From the NCBI GenBank assembly GCA_036245805.1, contig BTRK01000001.1, positions 5,456,001 to 5,520,000 on the forward strand: a stretch of DNA of 64,000 nucleotides. The letters are read 5' to 3'. Below are positions 12,201 to 21,357 of the stretch, in pieces. The number at the start of each line of letters is the position of its first letter. The first letter of the stretch is position 1. A program made the position numbers and the translations under genes. The notes beneath the pieces are model-generated. The model made no database searches and had not been told where the DNA came from. It saw nothing but the letters and a program-made list of their open reading frames with translations. The DNA comes from Pristionchus mayeri (taxonomy: Eukaryota > Nematoda > Chromadorea > Rhabditida > Neodiplogasteridae).

Positions 12201-12385
12201 CCGGACACCCCAATACATATTCGAAAAATTATTTGTACTTATTGAAATAGAAAAAAAAAAACTTTGAATAGATTGAAATCCGTTTAACAGCATATTTCCA
12301 ATTATCATAAAAATTTAGAGCTTCGAAAACAATTCCGAATCCTCCCGCTCCGAGAATGTTTACGATATTGAAATCATGTTCGAAT
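9283..12385 (-). CDS. Second PERK-like kinase, minus strand, split by mariners
   Basis: Exon 12385-12263 encodes EHDFNIVNILGAGGFGIVFE and ALNFYDNWKYAVKRISI: the glycine loop, then the Ala-x-Lys of beta 3, with no frameshift. The wording is close to the glycine-loop region of PERK/GCN2-type eIF2-alpha kinases. The last exon, 9387-9283, encodes SDFMEWITNVVREERPTCKQ then MLDHEYLNVK and a TAA stop, the usual kinase C-terminal helix. Exons for the catalytic loop and activation segment were not recognised; the space between is largely occupied by a dead mariner (9424-10667), a foldback (11054-11202) and a truncated mariner (to 12213) only about 50 bp from the glycine-loop exon. It may therefore be a fragment rather than a working gene. 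It is tail to tail with the first kinase, with about 470 bp between the stop codons. The kinase call is firm; the PERK subtype is inference. Confidence 0.6.
9424..10667. mobile_element. Degenerate mariner-class element (1,244 bp)
   Basis: Ends TTAGGTTGGTCCATAAGTTT and its inverse (TCAGGTTGGTCC...) are followed by TGTCGCAttt, with TA at 9422-9423 and 10668-10669. Length and ends fit a mariner, but no transposase motif survives. It lies just upstream of the last exon of the minus-strand kinase. The same end, GGTTGGTCCATAAG, recurs alone near 62313-62331. Confidence 0.75.
11054..11202. mobile_element. Short foldback MITE
   Basis: TTCTGTTCCTAGAAGTTACA at the left and the inverse ending CTTCTAGGAGCAGAA at the right enclose a stem that also pairs GACTCATTTTCGCCCACTTG with its imperfect inverse. 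It abuts the truncated 3-prime end of the mariner transposase reading frame. Confidence 0.65.
11204..12064 (-). CDS. Mariner transposase (DD34D), C-terminally truncated
   Basis: The open frame is 286 codons against about 345 for the family. The N-terminal half has two helix-turn-helix regions (CYKWFSRFKKGEFGLDDQPR near residue 50, and the STVSDILHRSGKK region). The catalytic motifs are all there: IATDEKWITYD, LKDNARPHRAK and YSPDLSPCDL, with 34 residues between the second and third Asp, as in mariner. After PCDL the sequence departs from its relatives, which read FHCFRSLSDF, and stops at SPLPL. The start may be the ATG at 12052 (MDSHLYLRAVLL). The host-proximal end lies in an intron of the minus-strand kinase. 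It is not expected to be active because the C terminus and one inverted repeat are lost. Confidence 0.88.
   Translation of the reverse strand: MILVMDSHLYLRAVLLHYYRLGRSVKEAHSALAQSEGADAPSIPFCYKWFSRFKKGEFGLDDQPRSGRPPSIDQPLVLRTLKRKPMASVRELKKDTGTPRSTVSDILHRSGKKPKLPQVIPHDLSPEQLKNRVQVCRELLHRRSNLRWVNSIIATDEKWITYDNPVRRLQWVDADEKPTPVPKKEEHGKKELLCFFFSVLGPIYWEILAPVTSINADLFSEQLEDVAIRVPPRLLNQGKILLLKDNARPHRAKMTQKKMDELKIERIPHPPYSPDLSPCDLSPLPL
11204..12213 (-). mobile_element. Mariner element, 3-prime truncated
   Basis: The 5-prime end (right side) reads TTGGGGTGTCCGGAAAGTTC on the minus strand, with TA at 12214-12215. The transposase follows at 12064. The other inverted repeat is missing: sequence similarity stops near 11222, next to the foldback at 11054-11202. 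Relatives with both ends lie at 23611-24491 and 26606-27203. Confidence 0.85.
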
Positions 12386-13148
12386 CTGAACAGCATTTTG
12401 ATCCACGATAAACTGAACCGGAAAATTAATAAATATTTATCTGGAGTAAAAGCGAAGATCTTCTATTGGATTGATCGTCTGAAATTTTGAACATTTTTTA
12501 ATACTTCAGGCTTCGACTGTCAATCAATGTACTGTTAGTTTAAGTGATTATCTTCTTACTCGTCCTCCTAGGTTTTAATCCTCAATTTCATTGAGGATGA
12601 ACTAAATAAAATTTGACGTCGTCAATTGAAAGTTGACGGTTGGTTGTTCTTGGGGATTTTCCTTATACTACACTTGTTAAAAGAACAAAAACCAGAAACA
12701 TGAACTGGAAAAAAAGCGCAAAAGTAATATGGGAACGTACGAAAACATCTATTCATTCACCTCTTCCGTTAATTCTGATATTTTCTTCTGCAGGCGTTTA
12801 TTTTCTTCAGTATTCCGTACTTTGTCGCTATTCAACTGTCTCACTTCCGTTGTTAGCTAAACAGTTCCAATACCTCCATAATGGGCTAGTAAAGTTACCC
12901 TTGCAATTTCTTTCATCAGCAGAGTTACAATGGGCTCTGCTGCAGTGCCACTTTCCTAAATTAGCATAACTGACCGATTTAGGTAGAAAATCGAGGAACA
13001 TATAGTGAACCAATGTTTCCTGACGATATCATGGGCTTATGGTGAGAATTTGCATGCAAACATACGCAATTGAGCTCATAAGTTTTACATTTGCTTTGTG
13101 CACATCATATTGAGTATACGTGACTTTATTTAAATAGAATACTGTATA
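12386..13148. other. Intergenic or unresolved upstream kinase region
   Basis: No recognisable domain was seen. A minus-strand open frame at 12828-13013 has several Cys and Trp residues (KWHCSRAHCNSADERNC) and could be an exon, but nothing confirms it. Upstream exons of the minus-strand kinase would be expected here. Confidence 0.35.
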
Positions 13149-15088
13149 AGAGATGAATCGCGAGACAATCGAGCAATTTAGGGGGATCAGCGGCGGTGAA
13201 ATTCAAAGTTGATATATTAGGCTGAAATTTTAGTTGGAGGTACTTTGAATGATGCTCTTTCAAACTGCGTCGCCAGAATCCCGATATCTATCATCATCGT
13301 CGAGATTCAGAAGGCCAAAGTTGGCATTATCACTTTTCGGCAGTCAAATCGCGCTCACTTAAATCATCATAAAACCGTTTAAAATTAAGATAAAATGTCG
13401 TTCTTTTTTGCCAAAGAAAGTTACCATCATGCTTTTATGTTGACGATGTCATTCGTTGTGCTCGTCCTGGTTCGGGGTGGTTGGGTTCACTAAAAATGAC
13501 TGTTCTCTAAAAATCCGAAAAATGTATTGAGATCTAGCGCTCAATTGATTCTGCCTATGGGTAGCGCTCTTGTGCCCAAAAATCAGGAAAATCGAGAGGG
13601 GGGAAAATGTGCGCTCACTTTATCTACGGTGACCCCGAAATCGGACCCTGAAAGCGATACTTCCAAAGCTCTATTTGACCACTATTGGGTGTAAATACAT
13701 TCAAAAACATCAAAAACAACATTCTAACTTATTTCCTCAATAGCTATACCACTTTCATTGGTCAAAATTACGGTAGGAGCTTAAATTCAAAAATCGATAT
13801 TTTGACCTTCAACAACCTATATGGGTGGTACCGCTCTAAATAGGTTCCAAGCAATGTAGGAATATCCTTTGAAACGTTCCAAACAAAATGGGCACCTATA
13901 AAGAAAATGTACAAAAGTGTAAATCGGTTCAAAATTGGAATTCGGATCTGCCCCTAGGCTAGAAATGTAGAGAACAACGAGCTATACATTTTATCTGTTA
14001 AAGTGAGCTTCTATCTTTTCGTTCTTGCGAGCTACAGAGCCTGGAAGTTGGCAGAAATGGGCGGTCGAGGCAAGCAAGGGAACGCTAAATGGAGGGGAGT
14101 GAGAGGGAGGTCAGGCGGAGAGAGCGGCAGACGGTTAGAGCGCGCGCTCTCGGGAGATTCTAGCCGGTTTCTTCTCAATTTCTACGCTCTGTAGCTCGCG
14201 TGAACGAAAAGATAGAAGCTCACTTTCAACAGATAAAATGTTTATCTCGTTGTTCTCTACATTTCTAGGGCAGATCCGAATTCCAATTTTGAAACGATTT
14301 ACACATTTCTGCATTTCCTTGAATCCCGCCGATAAAATAACGTCTTTATACGTGCCCACTTTATTTGGAACGTTTCAAAGAGTATTCCTACATTGCTTGG
14401 AACCTATTTAGAGCGGTACCACCCATATAGGTTGTTGACGGTCAAAATATCGATTTCTGAATTTGAGGTCTTACCGTAATTTTGTACCAATGAAAGTGGT
14501 ATAGCTATTGGGGAAACAAGTCAGAATGTTGTTTTTGATGTTTTTAAATGTATTTACAGCCAATAGTGGTCAAATAGAGCTTTGGAAGTATCGCTTTCAG
14601 GGTCCGATTTCGGGGTCGTACATAAAGTGAGCGCACTTTTTTCCCCCTCTCGATTTTCCTGATTTTTGGGCACAAGATCGCCCATAGGCAGAATCAATTG
14701 AGCGCTATATCTCAATACATTTTTCGGATTTTTAGAGAACAGTCATTTTTAGTGAACCCAACCACCCCGAACCAGGACGAGCACAACGAATGGCATTGTC
14801 AACATAAAAGTTGTAGAGCATGATGGTAGCTTTCTTTGGCAAAAAAGAACGACCTTCTATCTTAATTTTAAACGGTTATGATCATTTAAGTGAGCGCGAT
14901 TTGATTGTCGAAAAGTGATAGTGCCAACTTTGGCCTTCTGAAACTCGACGATTACGACAGATATTGGAATTCTGACGATGCAGTTTGAAAGAGCATCATT
15001 CAAAGTGCCTATAACTAAAATTTCAGCCAGATAGGACGAATTTGAATTCACCGCCGCTGAGTGCTCGATGCTCTCGCGATTCCTCTCA
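13149..15088. mobile_element. Large foldback element, about 0.9-kb arms
   Basis: The left arm (about 13149-14042) and right arm (about 14190-15088) are inverted copies with scattered substitutions. Anchor matches are GAATCGCGAGA near both outer ends, CAGCGGCGGTGAA at 13189 and its inverse at 15049, CCGAACCAGGACGAGCACAA near 14768 and its inverse near 13466, and GAACGAAAAGATAGAAGCTC bordering the loop. The loop (14043-14189) is purine-rich and GC-richer. No transposase is encoded. Clear target duplications were not found. Confidence 0.78.
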
Positions 15089-15203
15089 TAAAAAAAGAGT
15101 TTAAAGAAGGAGTGTCAGCAAAGTTAAATTTTTGACTCTGTCATAACCATGACCTAGACAATCATCCAACGATCATAGCGCGAGCTAAGAGGACTGGCAA
15201 GGG

Positions 15204-15277
15204 TCACTCGCATAGCTCAGTGGTAAAGCAGTCGCAGCGTAAATCGAAGGTTGTGGGTTCGAATCCCAACAGTTTTT
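15204..15277 (+). other. tRNA-derived (SINE-like or tRNA pseudogene) segment
   Basis: CATAGCTCAGTGGTAAAGCA is an excellent tRNA A box and D arm, and TGGGTTCGAATCCCA is a full T arm with a B box about 33 bases later. The flanks that should form the acceptor stem do not pair, so this looks tRNA-derived rather than a working tRNA gene. Pol III promoter activity is plausible from the two boxes. Confidence 0.6.
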
Positions 15278-16043
15278 GAAAAATCCTCTAGATATTTGAA
15301 TTCCCGCACTTCCCTTCCCTTCAAGCCCTCCTTGGCTTTCTGCCAACTAATGTTAACTAGGTTCAAAATAGAGATATGAATTTGAAATTTTCAGAATCTC
15401 TTATGGTTGTACAAAGGTCGGTCATGGTTATGACAACGTCAAAATGTCAACTTTGCTGACAGTCCTTCTTTAACACTTTACGAGTCAGTGAATGAAAAAT
15501 TTACCAGTCGAGAACATTTTTAAATTTTTGTCTCAAATTTAATCCATATTGTGTTGGTATAATACCCTGGAGTAATGATTTTGAAAAATGTAGGTCATTG
15601 GTTCCAGAGCCGGCTTTTAGGAATTTTCCGGTTTTGCGCCGGCTCTACTGTATTTCAGCTCCCAGTTGAGCTAGAAAGGTGGCATTGGTCTTAAAATGCG
15701 CGGAAAATTATTTCCAATAACTTTTATGTTGGCGACTTTTTTGTGCCGAGAGAAATAAAAATGTCAGCAGCGAAAAACCATTTTTTGACCAACAAAAAAA
15801 ATTTTTTTTCTTAAGCCTGTTACTATATACAAAATGTTTTTGCTGATTATAGTAGAAGGAGTCATTGCGTGTCCAAGAAAAATAAGGGCGAGGTGCTCAA
15901 CCTACCACCTTGTTGTCATTTTTTTGATCAAATCATGAAATATCCAAAAATAGAAAAAAATAGTTTTTTTTTGAAACCTTTGCAAACATGTTCCGTGACG
16001 TCAGAATGGAACAATTAAAACCATATTAACGACATTTGAGTGT

Positions 16044-16997
16044 TTGTTACTAAAAAAATACAACCCTGGGAAATATTACGACGTTTTAAATAATGCCTTG
16101 TTTTCACGGCGTATCGCCAAGAGCGGTGGGAAATTGGCCACTCCGGAGGTGAACAAGAGAGATCAAGAGATCATTGCCAATTCCATCAAGGACCCAACGC
16201 AGAAAGAGGAGCCTACCTTCTGGATTTTGCCGAAGGAAGGAAGTTTGCCCTACGATGAGGAACCCAACAATCGGGACGACGACATCGTCAAACCCAAGAA
16301 TACAGGCCCTTTGAATACAGCTGGAACTCCACAGAAATCGCTCTTCTACTGCCATTGCGGCGCAGCATTCATTCGCTGGTCGAACTATCTGAGGCATCTG
16401 GATTCCGGAGATTATAAGATCAGACCGGAACATATGAAGATTCGCGATAGAGCATTGTGTCTCTACATAAGGAACATCGAGGAAACTTGTAAGCCAGTCC
16501 TCGTCTCTCCTGTTTCCGATCTATTGAAGAGCCTGAAAGGAAAAGCTGCTCCTGAACTACTCGAAGGATGGGCCCTGAGATTCGGAAGGAAGACTGGACG
16601 ATATCCCGATGCAACGAAGGCATTCATCAAGAAGAAGTTCGATGAGTATGCAAGACACAACAAGAAGCTGAAGGGGGATGAGGCTGAGAGGCTCATGAGA
16701 GCGGAGAAGTCGATCCAGCCAAGGGATTGGATGACCTTGAATCAGCTGAAGAACTACCTCAACACACTGAGAGCAGCCCTGCCGAAGCTGAGAGTGTTCA
16801 GACGAGCAACGGAACCCGATGAGGACGACGATGACTTCCATGAGGAGGTGGTAGTGGAACCCCAGGAAGAGGATCTAATCTACACAGAGGAAGGTGTTCA
16901 TGAACTTATCACTCTTGATTTCCTCAACAAAGTATTTACCAAAGTTGATGACCCATACTACTCCCCAATCCCGAAAAAGGCAACTGAATACGATTGA
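16044..16997 (+). CDS. Transposon-borne ORF, unknown function, possible zinc-knuckle-like motif
   Basis: A 317-codon open frame runs to TGA, but no ATG is near its 5-prime end. The shared transposon arm ends at about 16110 (CACGGCGTAT), so the real coding unit probably begins there as an exon after the acceptor-like CGCCAAG. Visible parts: a basic/acidic N-terminal half; CHCGAAFIRWSNYLRHLDSG near residue 105, a C-x-C...H pattern that may bind metal; a central WALRFGRKTGRYPDATKAFI helix-rich segment with KKKFDEYARHNKKLKGDEAE; WMTLNQLKNYLNTLRAALPK; and an acidic tail (DEDDDDFHEEVV). The middle recalls an uncharacterised domain I associate with invertebrate repeat-rich proteins (WAL...R.F...KFDxG...MR), but I cannot verify this. 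Copies A and B differ by a 28-bp deletion that destroys the frame in A. Confidence 0.6.
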   Translation: MLLKKYNPGKYYDVLNNALFSRRIAKSGGKLATPEVNKRDQEIIANSIKDPTQKEEPTFWILPKEGSLPYDEEPNNRDDDIVKPKNTGPLNTAGTPQKSLFYCHCGAAFIRWSNYLRHLDSGDYKIRPEHMKIRDRALCLYIRNIEETCKPVLVSPVSDLLKSLKGKAAPELLEGWALRFGRKTGRYPDATKAFIKKKFDEYARHNKKLKGDEAERLMRAEKSIQPRDWMTLNQLKNYLNTLRAALPKLRVFRRATEPDEDDDDFHEEVVVEPQEEDLIYTEEGVHELITLDFLNKVFTKVDDPYYSPIPKKATEYD

Positions 16998-17022
16998 TAC
17001 AAATTTCGTTCTATTGTAACCA

Positions 17023-17730
17023 TTAACCCGCTTCTATTAATAAGGAAATATTCTTAATCCATCTATTACTGTTATGATTCAAGGTCATCCAATCGCTTGG
17101 CTGGATCGACTTCTCCGCTCTCATGAGCCTCTCAGCCTCATCCCCCTTCAGCTTCTTGTTGTGTCTTGCATACTCATCGAACTTCTTCTTGATGAATGCC
17201 TTCGTTGCATCAAGATATCGTCCAGTCTTCCTTCCGAATCTCAGGGCCCATCCTTCGGGTAGTTCAGGAGCAGCTTTTCCTTTCAGGCTCAATAGATCGG
17301 AAACAGGAGAGACGGGGACTGGCTTACAAGTTTCCTCGATGTTCCTTATGTAGAGACACAATGCTCTATCGCGAATCTTATGTTCCGGTCTGATCTTATG
17401 ATCTCCGGAATCCAGATGCCTCAGATAGTTCGACCAGCGAATGAATGCTGCGCCGCAATGGCAGTAGAAGAGCGATTTCTGTGGAGTTCCAGCTGTATGA
17501 CGATGTCGTCGTCCCGATTGTTGGGTTCCTCATCGTAGGGCAAACTTCCTTCCTTCGGCAAGATCCAGAAGGTAGGCTCCTCTTTCTGCGTTGGGTCCTT
17601 GATGGAATTGGCAATGATCTCTCGATCTCTCTTGTTCACCTCCGGAGTGGCCAATTTCCCACCGCTCTTGGCGATACGCCGTGAAAACAAGGCATTATTT
17701 AAAACGTCGTAATATTTCCAATTTCCAAAG
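17023..17730 (-). pseudogene. Inverted, deleted second copy of the transposon ORF
   Basis: On the minus strand the frame reproduces SGGKLATPEVNKRDREIIAN and later CLYIRNIEETCKPVPVSPVS and KKKFDEYARHNKKLKGDEAE. It is frameshifted by the 28-bp deletion after DDDIV and by small losses, and it ends at WMTLN where it joins terminal-arm sequence at about 17085. It faces the intact copy at 16044-16997, so the two form a long imperfect palindrome. Confidence 0.8.
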
Positions 17731-17757
17731 TATTCAAAGTATTCAGAAGTATTCAGA

Positions 17758-18205
17758 ATGTGCATCGAGCCGAGTTTTCTTTATGGAAGTGAAGTTTGGA
17801 GCACCACGAAGTCTGAGCGGAAAAGACTGATTGTAGCACAGAGATCTATAATGAGGAAAATGGCCAGCATGACTAGATTTGATCGGAAGACCAACGATTG
17901 GCTCAGTAGGAAGGTGCCCTTAGAGGACATTCGAGTACGAGCGATGCGGAGAAAATGGAATTGGGCGAAGAGACAAGCTACGCTGGACGACAATAGATGG
18001 ACTACAAGAATTCTCAATTGGACACCGTGGGATAGATTGCGACCTCCTGGACGCCCAAAAATCAGATGGCGGGACGAATTTGTCAAAGTATTTGGAGTAA
18101 CATGGGCTAATAAGTGCAGAAGAGATCCCATCCAATGGAATGGCCGTTCCTTTCAACAGGCTATTGACCTGAGGCTTGAATAAAATATTGAAATATTGAA
18201 ATATT
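17758..18205 (+). mobile_element. 5-prime-truncated RTE-type non-LTR retrotransposon fragment
   Basis: The 141-codon frame reads FLYGSEVWSTTKSERKRLIV, RKWNWAKRQATLDDNRWTTR and GRPKIRWRDEFVKVFG. This is the characteristic tail after the reverse transcriptase fingers and palm in RTE and related LINEs (LYGSExW, R-W-x-W, GRPxxRWxDD). The stop is followed by a TTGAAATA simple-repeat tail (AATATTGAAATATTGAAATA), as RTE elements end in short repeats. Only the last about 450 bp are present. An identical copy lies on the minus strand at 45857-46304 in composite copy A, so it was mobilised with the composite element. Confidence 0.85.
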
Positions 18206-18654
18206 TCCCAAGGTTGTATTTTTTAGTAATAAACACTCAAATGTCGTTAATATGGTTTTAATTGTTCCATTCTGACGTCGCGGAACATGTTTGCAAAGGT
18301 TTCAAAAAAAAACTATTTTATATTTCATGATTTGATATTCTTAATCCATCTATTACTGTTATGATCAACCAACAATGAACTTTCCAAATCTAAGGTACTC
18401 CCAAAATCACAATGCACATCTTAGCGAAAATTTATTTAATTTTTTTTTTCGAGATTTCGTGATTTGAATTTAAAAAAGTGAGAACTAGTGCGACGCAGGA
18501 CTATAACAACCGAGAGATACTCTCTAAGTTCATTGCACAATTTAAAGTTCTCAAATAAACATTCGTTAATACTGAGAAAAAATAAATATGCCAATTATTC
18601 AACAGCGAGAGAGAATAATATCAAATACGCCGTGAAAACAAGGCATATTCAAAC

Positions 18655-18905
18655 ACTCTAAAAAGTTGGAAATCACATATCTAGGACATTGTGAACATGA
18701 CTAAGCAAAAATCAGATTTTAATATACATTTCCCGAAAAGTTATGAACCTCCAAAAAGTGCCCATGTGAAAAAGTGATTTTTTCATGCCCTGAGGGCAAA
18801 TTATAAGAAATTGTTTTCATATTCTCAGAATCATCTGCATTAACGATGGCGATCATTTTGATGCTTTGAACGGGTCTCTAACTACTCTGGAAGCAGAGTT
18901 CAAAA
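18655..18905 (+). repeat. Diverged interspersed repeat (partner at 62385-62620)
   Basis: AAAAAGTTGGAAATCA through GTGAAAAAGTGATTTTTTCA, TTGTTTTCATATTCTCAG and TTGATGCTTTGAACG has a recognisable diverged counterpart at 62385-62620 in the same order. No coding potential is seen. Confidence 0.55.
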
Positions 18906-19253
18906 TTTTAGACCCCGTTTTTGCAGGACGGCTACAGCGAATGTGCGACTGAGCAGCAACTTCAAAAATTTATTCTGGTTAGGCCTCGGTTCTATCTCCA
19001 ACGTCGGAAAGTTTGTCCAGCTGGAAAAAATCTATGTAAGAATAATGCATGTTTGAAAAAGTGAAATTCGATTTCGTCATCAATATGCAATCTTAAAAAA
19101 ATGTTTGTGGAACCGAAATATGTGTATCGTAATCCTCGATGAATTTGCTACATATCTGCAAAACTTCGGAATTAGATCCAATCTAGTACAAAAGTTATGG
19201 CAAAACTTCAAATCGTACGGATACTTTCCGGCGCGACTGTATATTAGGTAGGT

Positions 19254-20467
19254 GAGAAAGTAATGTTAGATTTGGATCATGGTTTTTGAACCCCGATAAA
19301 ATCCTTTTCGTTAAGAGTTCGATGTCATATATTAGGGGTTGACTTGGCCAATGTACGCATATGTTCGAATTGCATAATGCTTTTTCGGTATCCTGGAAAA
19401 TGAAGTTATGTCAAATGTGAAATCTCGTATTTTGAGGGAAAAAAATAGCCGTTCATTCCTACATAGTGAACTATGAAGCCCATAGGCAGTTCCTTCGAAA
19501 AACAGGTCTATGGCCGTGCCGTTTTTTAGCACGATTTACACACCATTGAATCCAACCCTGGCCAAGGTAACACTTCACTAATGATAATAATTCCTGCTTC
19601 GAGGATTATTCAGACTGGCTTCTAAATACGTGCGCTTGTATTGTACACTATGTTGCTACATAATGCGTGAAAATATTTTAACTCAAGCCTTTTCTACTTC
19701 TAGAACAATTAGATTTTCATTATCGTTGAATTAAGGTCAACATAGTCAAAAAGTTGACTTTTGGTGTACTTTGCATGAATGCATTTTCTCACAATGGAGT
19801 TAACTCCTGAGCTAGCCCTGACGAATACTGATATATAAAGAGCAGCTTTAGCAGTTAACTACAAAAGTTAGGACTTTCTACCAAAGCTGGAACCACAGAG
19901 TTTTGAAATATTCGAATTTCGATGATCAAATTTCATTGACAGGAAGATCAATTGTACATGTTTTTGGTAGAATCAATGTATGCCCTCATTAATATATTTT
20001 TAAGTTAACAGTGGAAGGTGCTTTTCAGTTTACTACATTTGAAATCAATACATCAATTGTTACGGATACACGGTAAAAACACACATTTTTTATTAATGCT
20101 CAGCTATTGACAAGTTCATAAACGAGTGTATTTTCTAACAGACATTTCGCAGCAGACCTGATTCAAATGTTGTATTGTGATATACTTAGGTCGCACTTTG
20201 CGGCTGTGGCATAATATTTGCCCTATCATGGCGATCCATGGATTGCTGGGCAAACGTGTAATCAGAGCCAATCTCTGTTGATGTACCTTTGTCATCATTC
20301 TGTGACCTCAATACCAATTGGATAGGCTTGGACCAATGTGAGATAGAAAGAGTATCCATGCACTCATCGAGCATGAATAACAATATGATAATCAGGCGTA
20401 CGCAAAATACGAGGGAATCAGACAATCACAAATTTGAAAATCTAACATTACTTCTCACCAACCTGAT
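19254..20467. mobile_element. Degenerate mariner-class element (1,214 bp)
   Basis: Ends TTAGGTAGGTGAGAAAGTAA and the inverse of TCAGGTTGGTGAGAAGTAAT are flanked by TA (19252-19253, 20468-20469). It has mariner length but no surviving transposase motifs. A minus-strand frame at 20116-20298 (TKVHQQRLALITRLPSNPW) resembles the plus-strand frame at 40487 within the similar element at 40324-41573, so the two are related and inverted relative to each other. Confidence 0.7.
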
Positions 20468-20837
20468 ATAAATCGACAAACGACGAACCATTTCATAATT
20501 GAAATGTTTAGTTACAGACTTTCAACCGCAGCTAATCCTTGAAGTCCAGTAGTTTGTCCCTCTCCAGATCCCGTTCCCCCAAAGCCGTCGTCCCCCACCC
20601 AGGCCCTCCGGCTTCCCTCCGCACCTTTATCTAGGTCCGGTTCTCCATGCTCACGTTTTGCATTTCCACCGAAAAATCTACGACCTTTCAACGTAAACCC
20701 AAGAGTTAATTATTTTGATTCATATGGATTTGCCAGTAAATTCAAACAATTTATAATGTATCGATTGTCCTTGTATGAACAGTAATAATATAAACATTAA
20801 TATTAATATTCTTAGGATCACGCTTTAAAACATCTGA

Positions 20838-21180
20838 CATGAAACATTTAAATTGGAACCTCTAATTTGACGAACCTCTAACTTAACATGGGACCTCTAA
20901 ATTGATTTCCAATCCCAAAACTGGTTGGAACCTCTATTTTGATTTTTTTTGGAACCTCTAAATTGATCGGACCTCTAAATTGATTTGGAACCTCTAATTT
21001 GTATGGACCTCTAAATTGGCATGGAACCTCTAAATTGATTTCCAATCCCAACACAGGTTGGAACCTCTATTTTGATTTTTTGGAACCTCTAAATTGATTT
21101 GGGACCTCTAATTTGACATGGACCTCTAATTTGATTTTTTTGGAACCTCTAATTTGATTTGGGACCTCTAAACTGAGACA
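20838..21180 (+). repeat. AACCTCTAA minisatellite, block 3 (longest)
   Basis: About 18 degenerate units of GGAACCTCTAAATTGATTT occur, with higher-order repetition (a unit containing GGTTGGAACCTCTATTTTGA recurs). The block ends in CCTCTAAACTGAGACAGAGC, the same junction found around the MITE at 7975-8432 but without the MITE. Confidence 0.85.
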
Positions 21181-21357
21181 GAGCCGAAAATCCTTCAATT
21201 CAGATGCCTTTCAAAGAATATTTCTCAAAACAACGCTCCGTGGCCACTTTACGACTTCAATTTTGTGTGATGGAATACTATGCAATTGGACTACAAAGGA
21301 TGCTCACAAAAGGTTCACAATAAACACCCATCAACCAAAGAAAAATGTTTTTTTCAG

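Larger units (their letters stand above)
15509..18644. mobile_element. Composite transposon copy B, chimeric
   Basis: It begins CGAGAACATTTTTAAATTTT, as copy A does at 44834, and carries the same left arm. After the 317-codon ORF it turns around near 17000-17090. From there to 18340 the sequence is the reverse complement of the middle of copy A, including an inverted second copy of the ORF and the RTE fragment on the plus strand. The right arm stops at about 18644 (AAAACAAGGCAT), where copy A continues with several hundred more bases. The inverted half lacks 28 bp relative to the forward ORF, the same deletion seen in copy A. Confidence 0.8.

Noticed and set aside
15204..15277. Functional tRNA gene
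   Set aside because: A and B boxes are good, but acceptor-stem halves do not pair, so only a tRNA-derived segment is claimed.
16104..16841. Several minus-strand frames opposite the transposon ORF
   Set aside because: Shadows of the plus-strand ORF; the plus frame has the conserved protein character and is the one shared with copy A.
17781..18156. Minus-strand frames opposite the RTE fragment
   Set aside because: The plus strand carries the LYGSEVW and GRPKIRW motifs of the RTE tail; the other frames are shadows.
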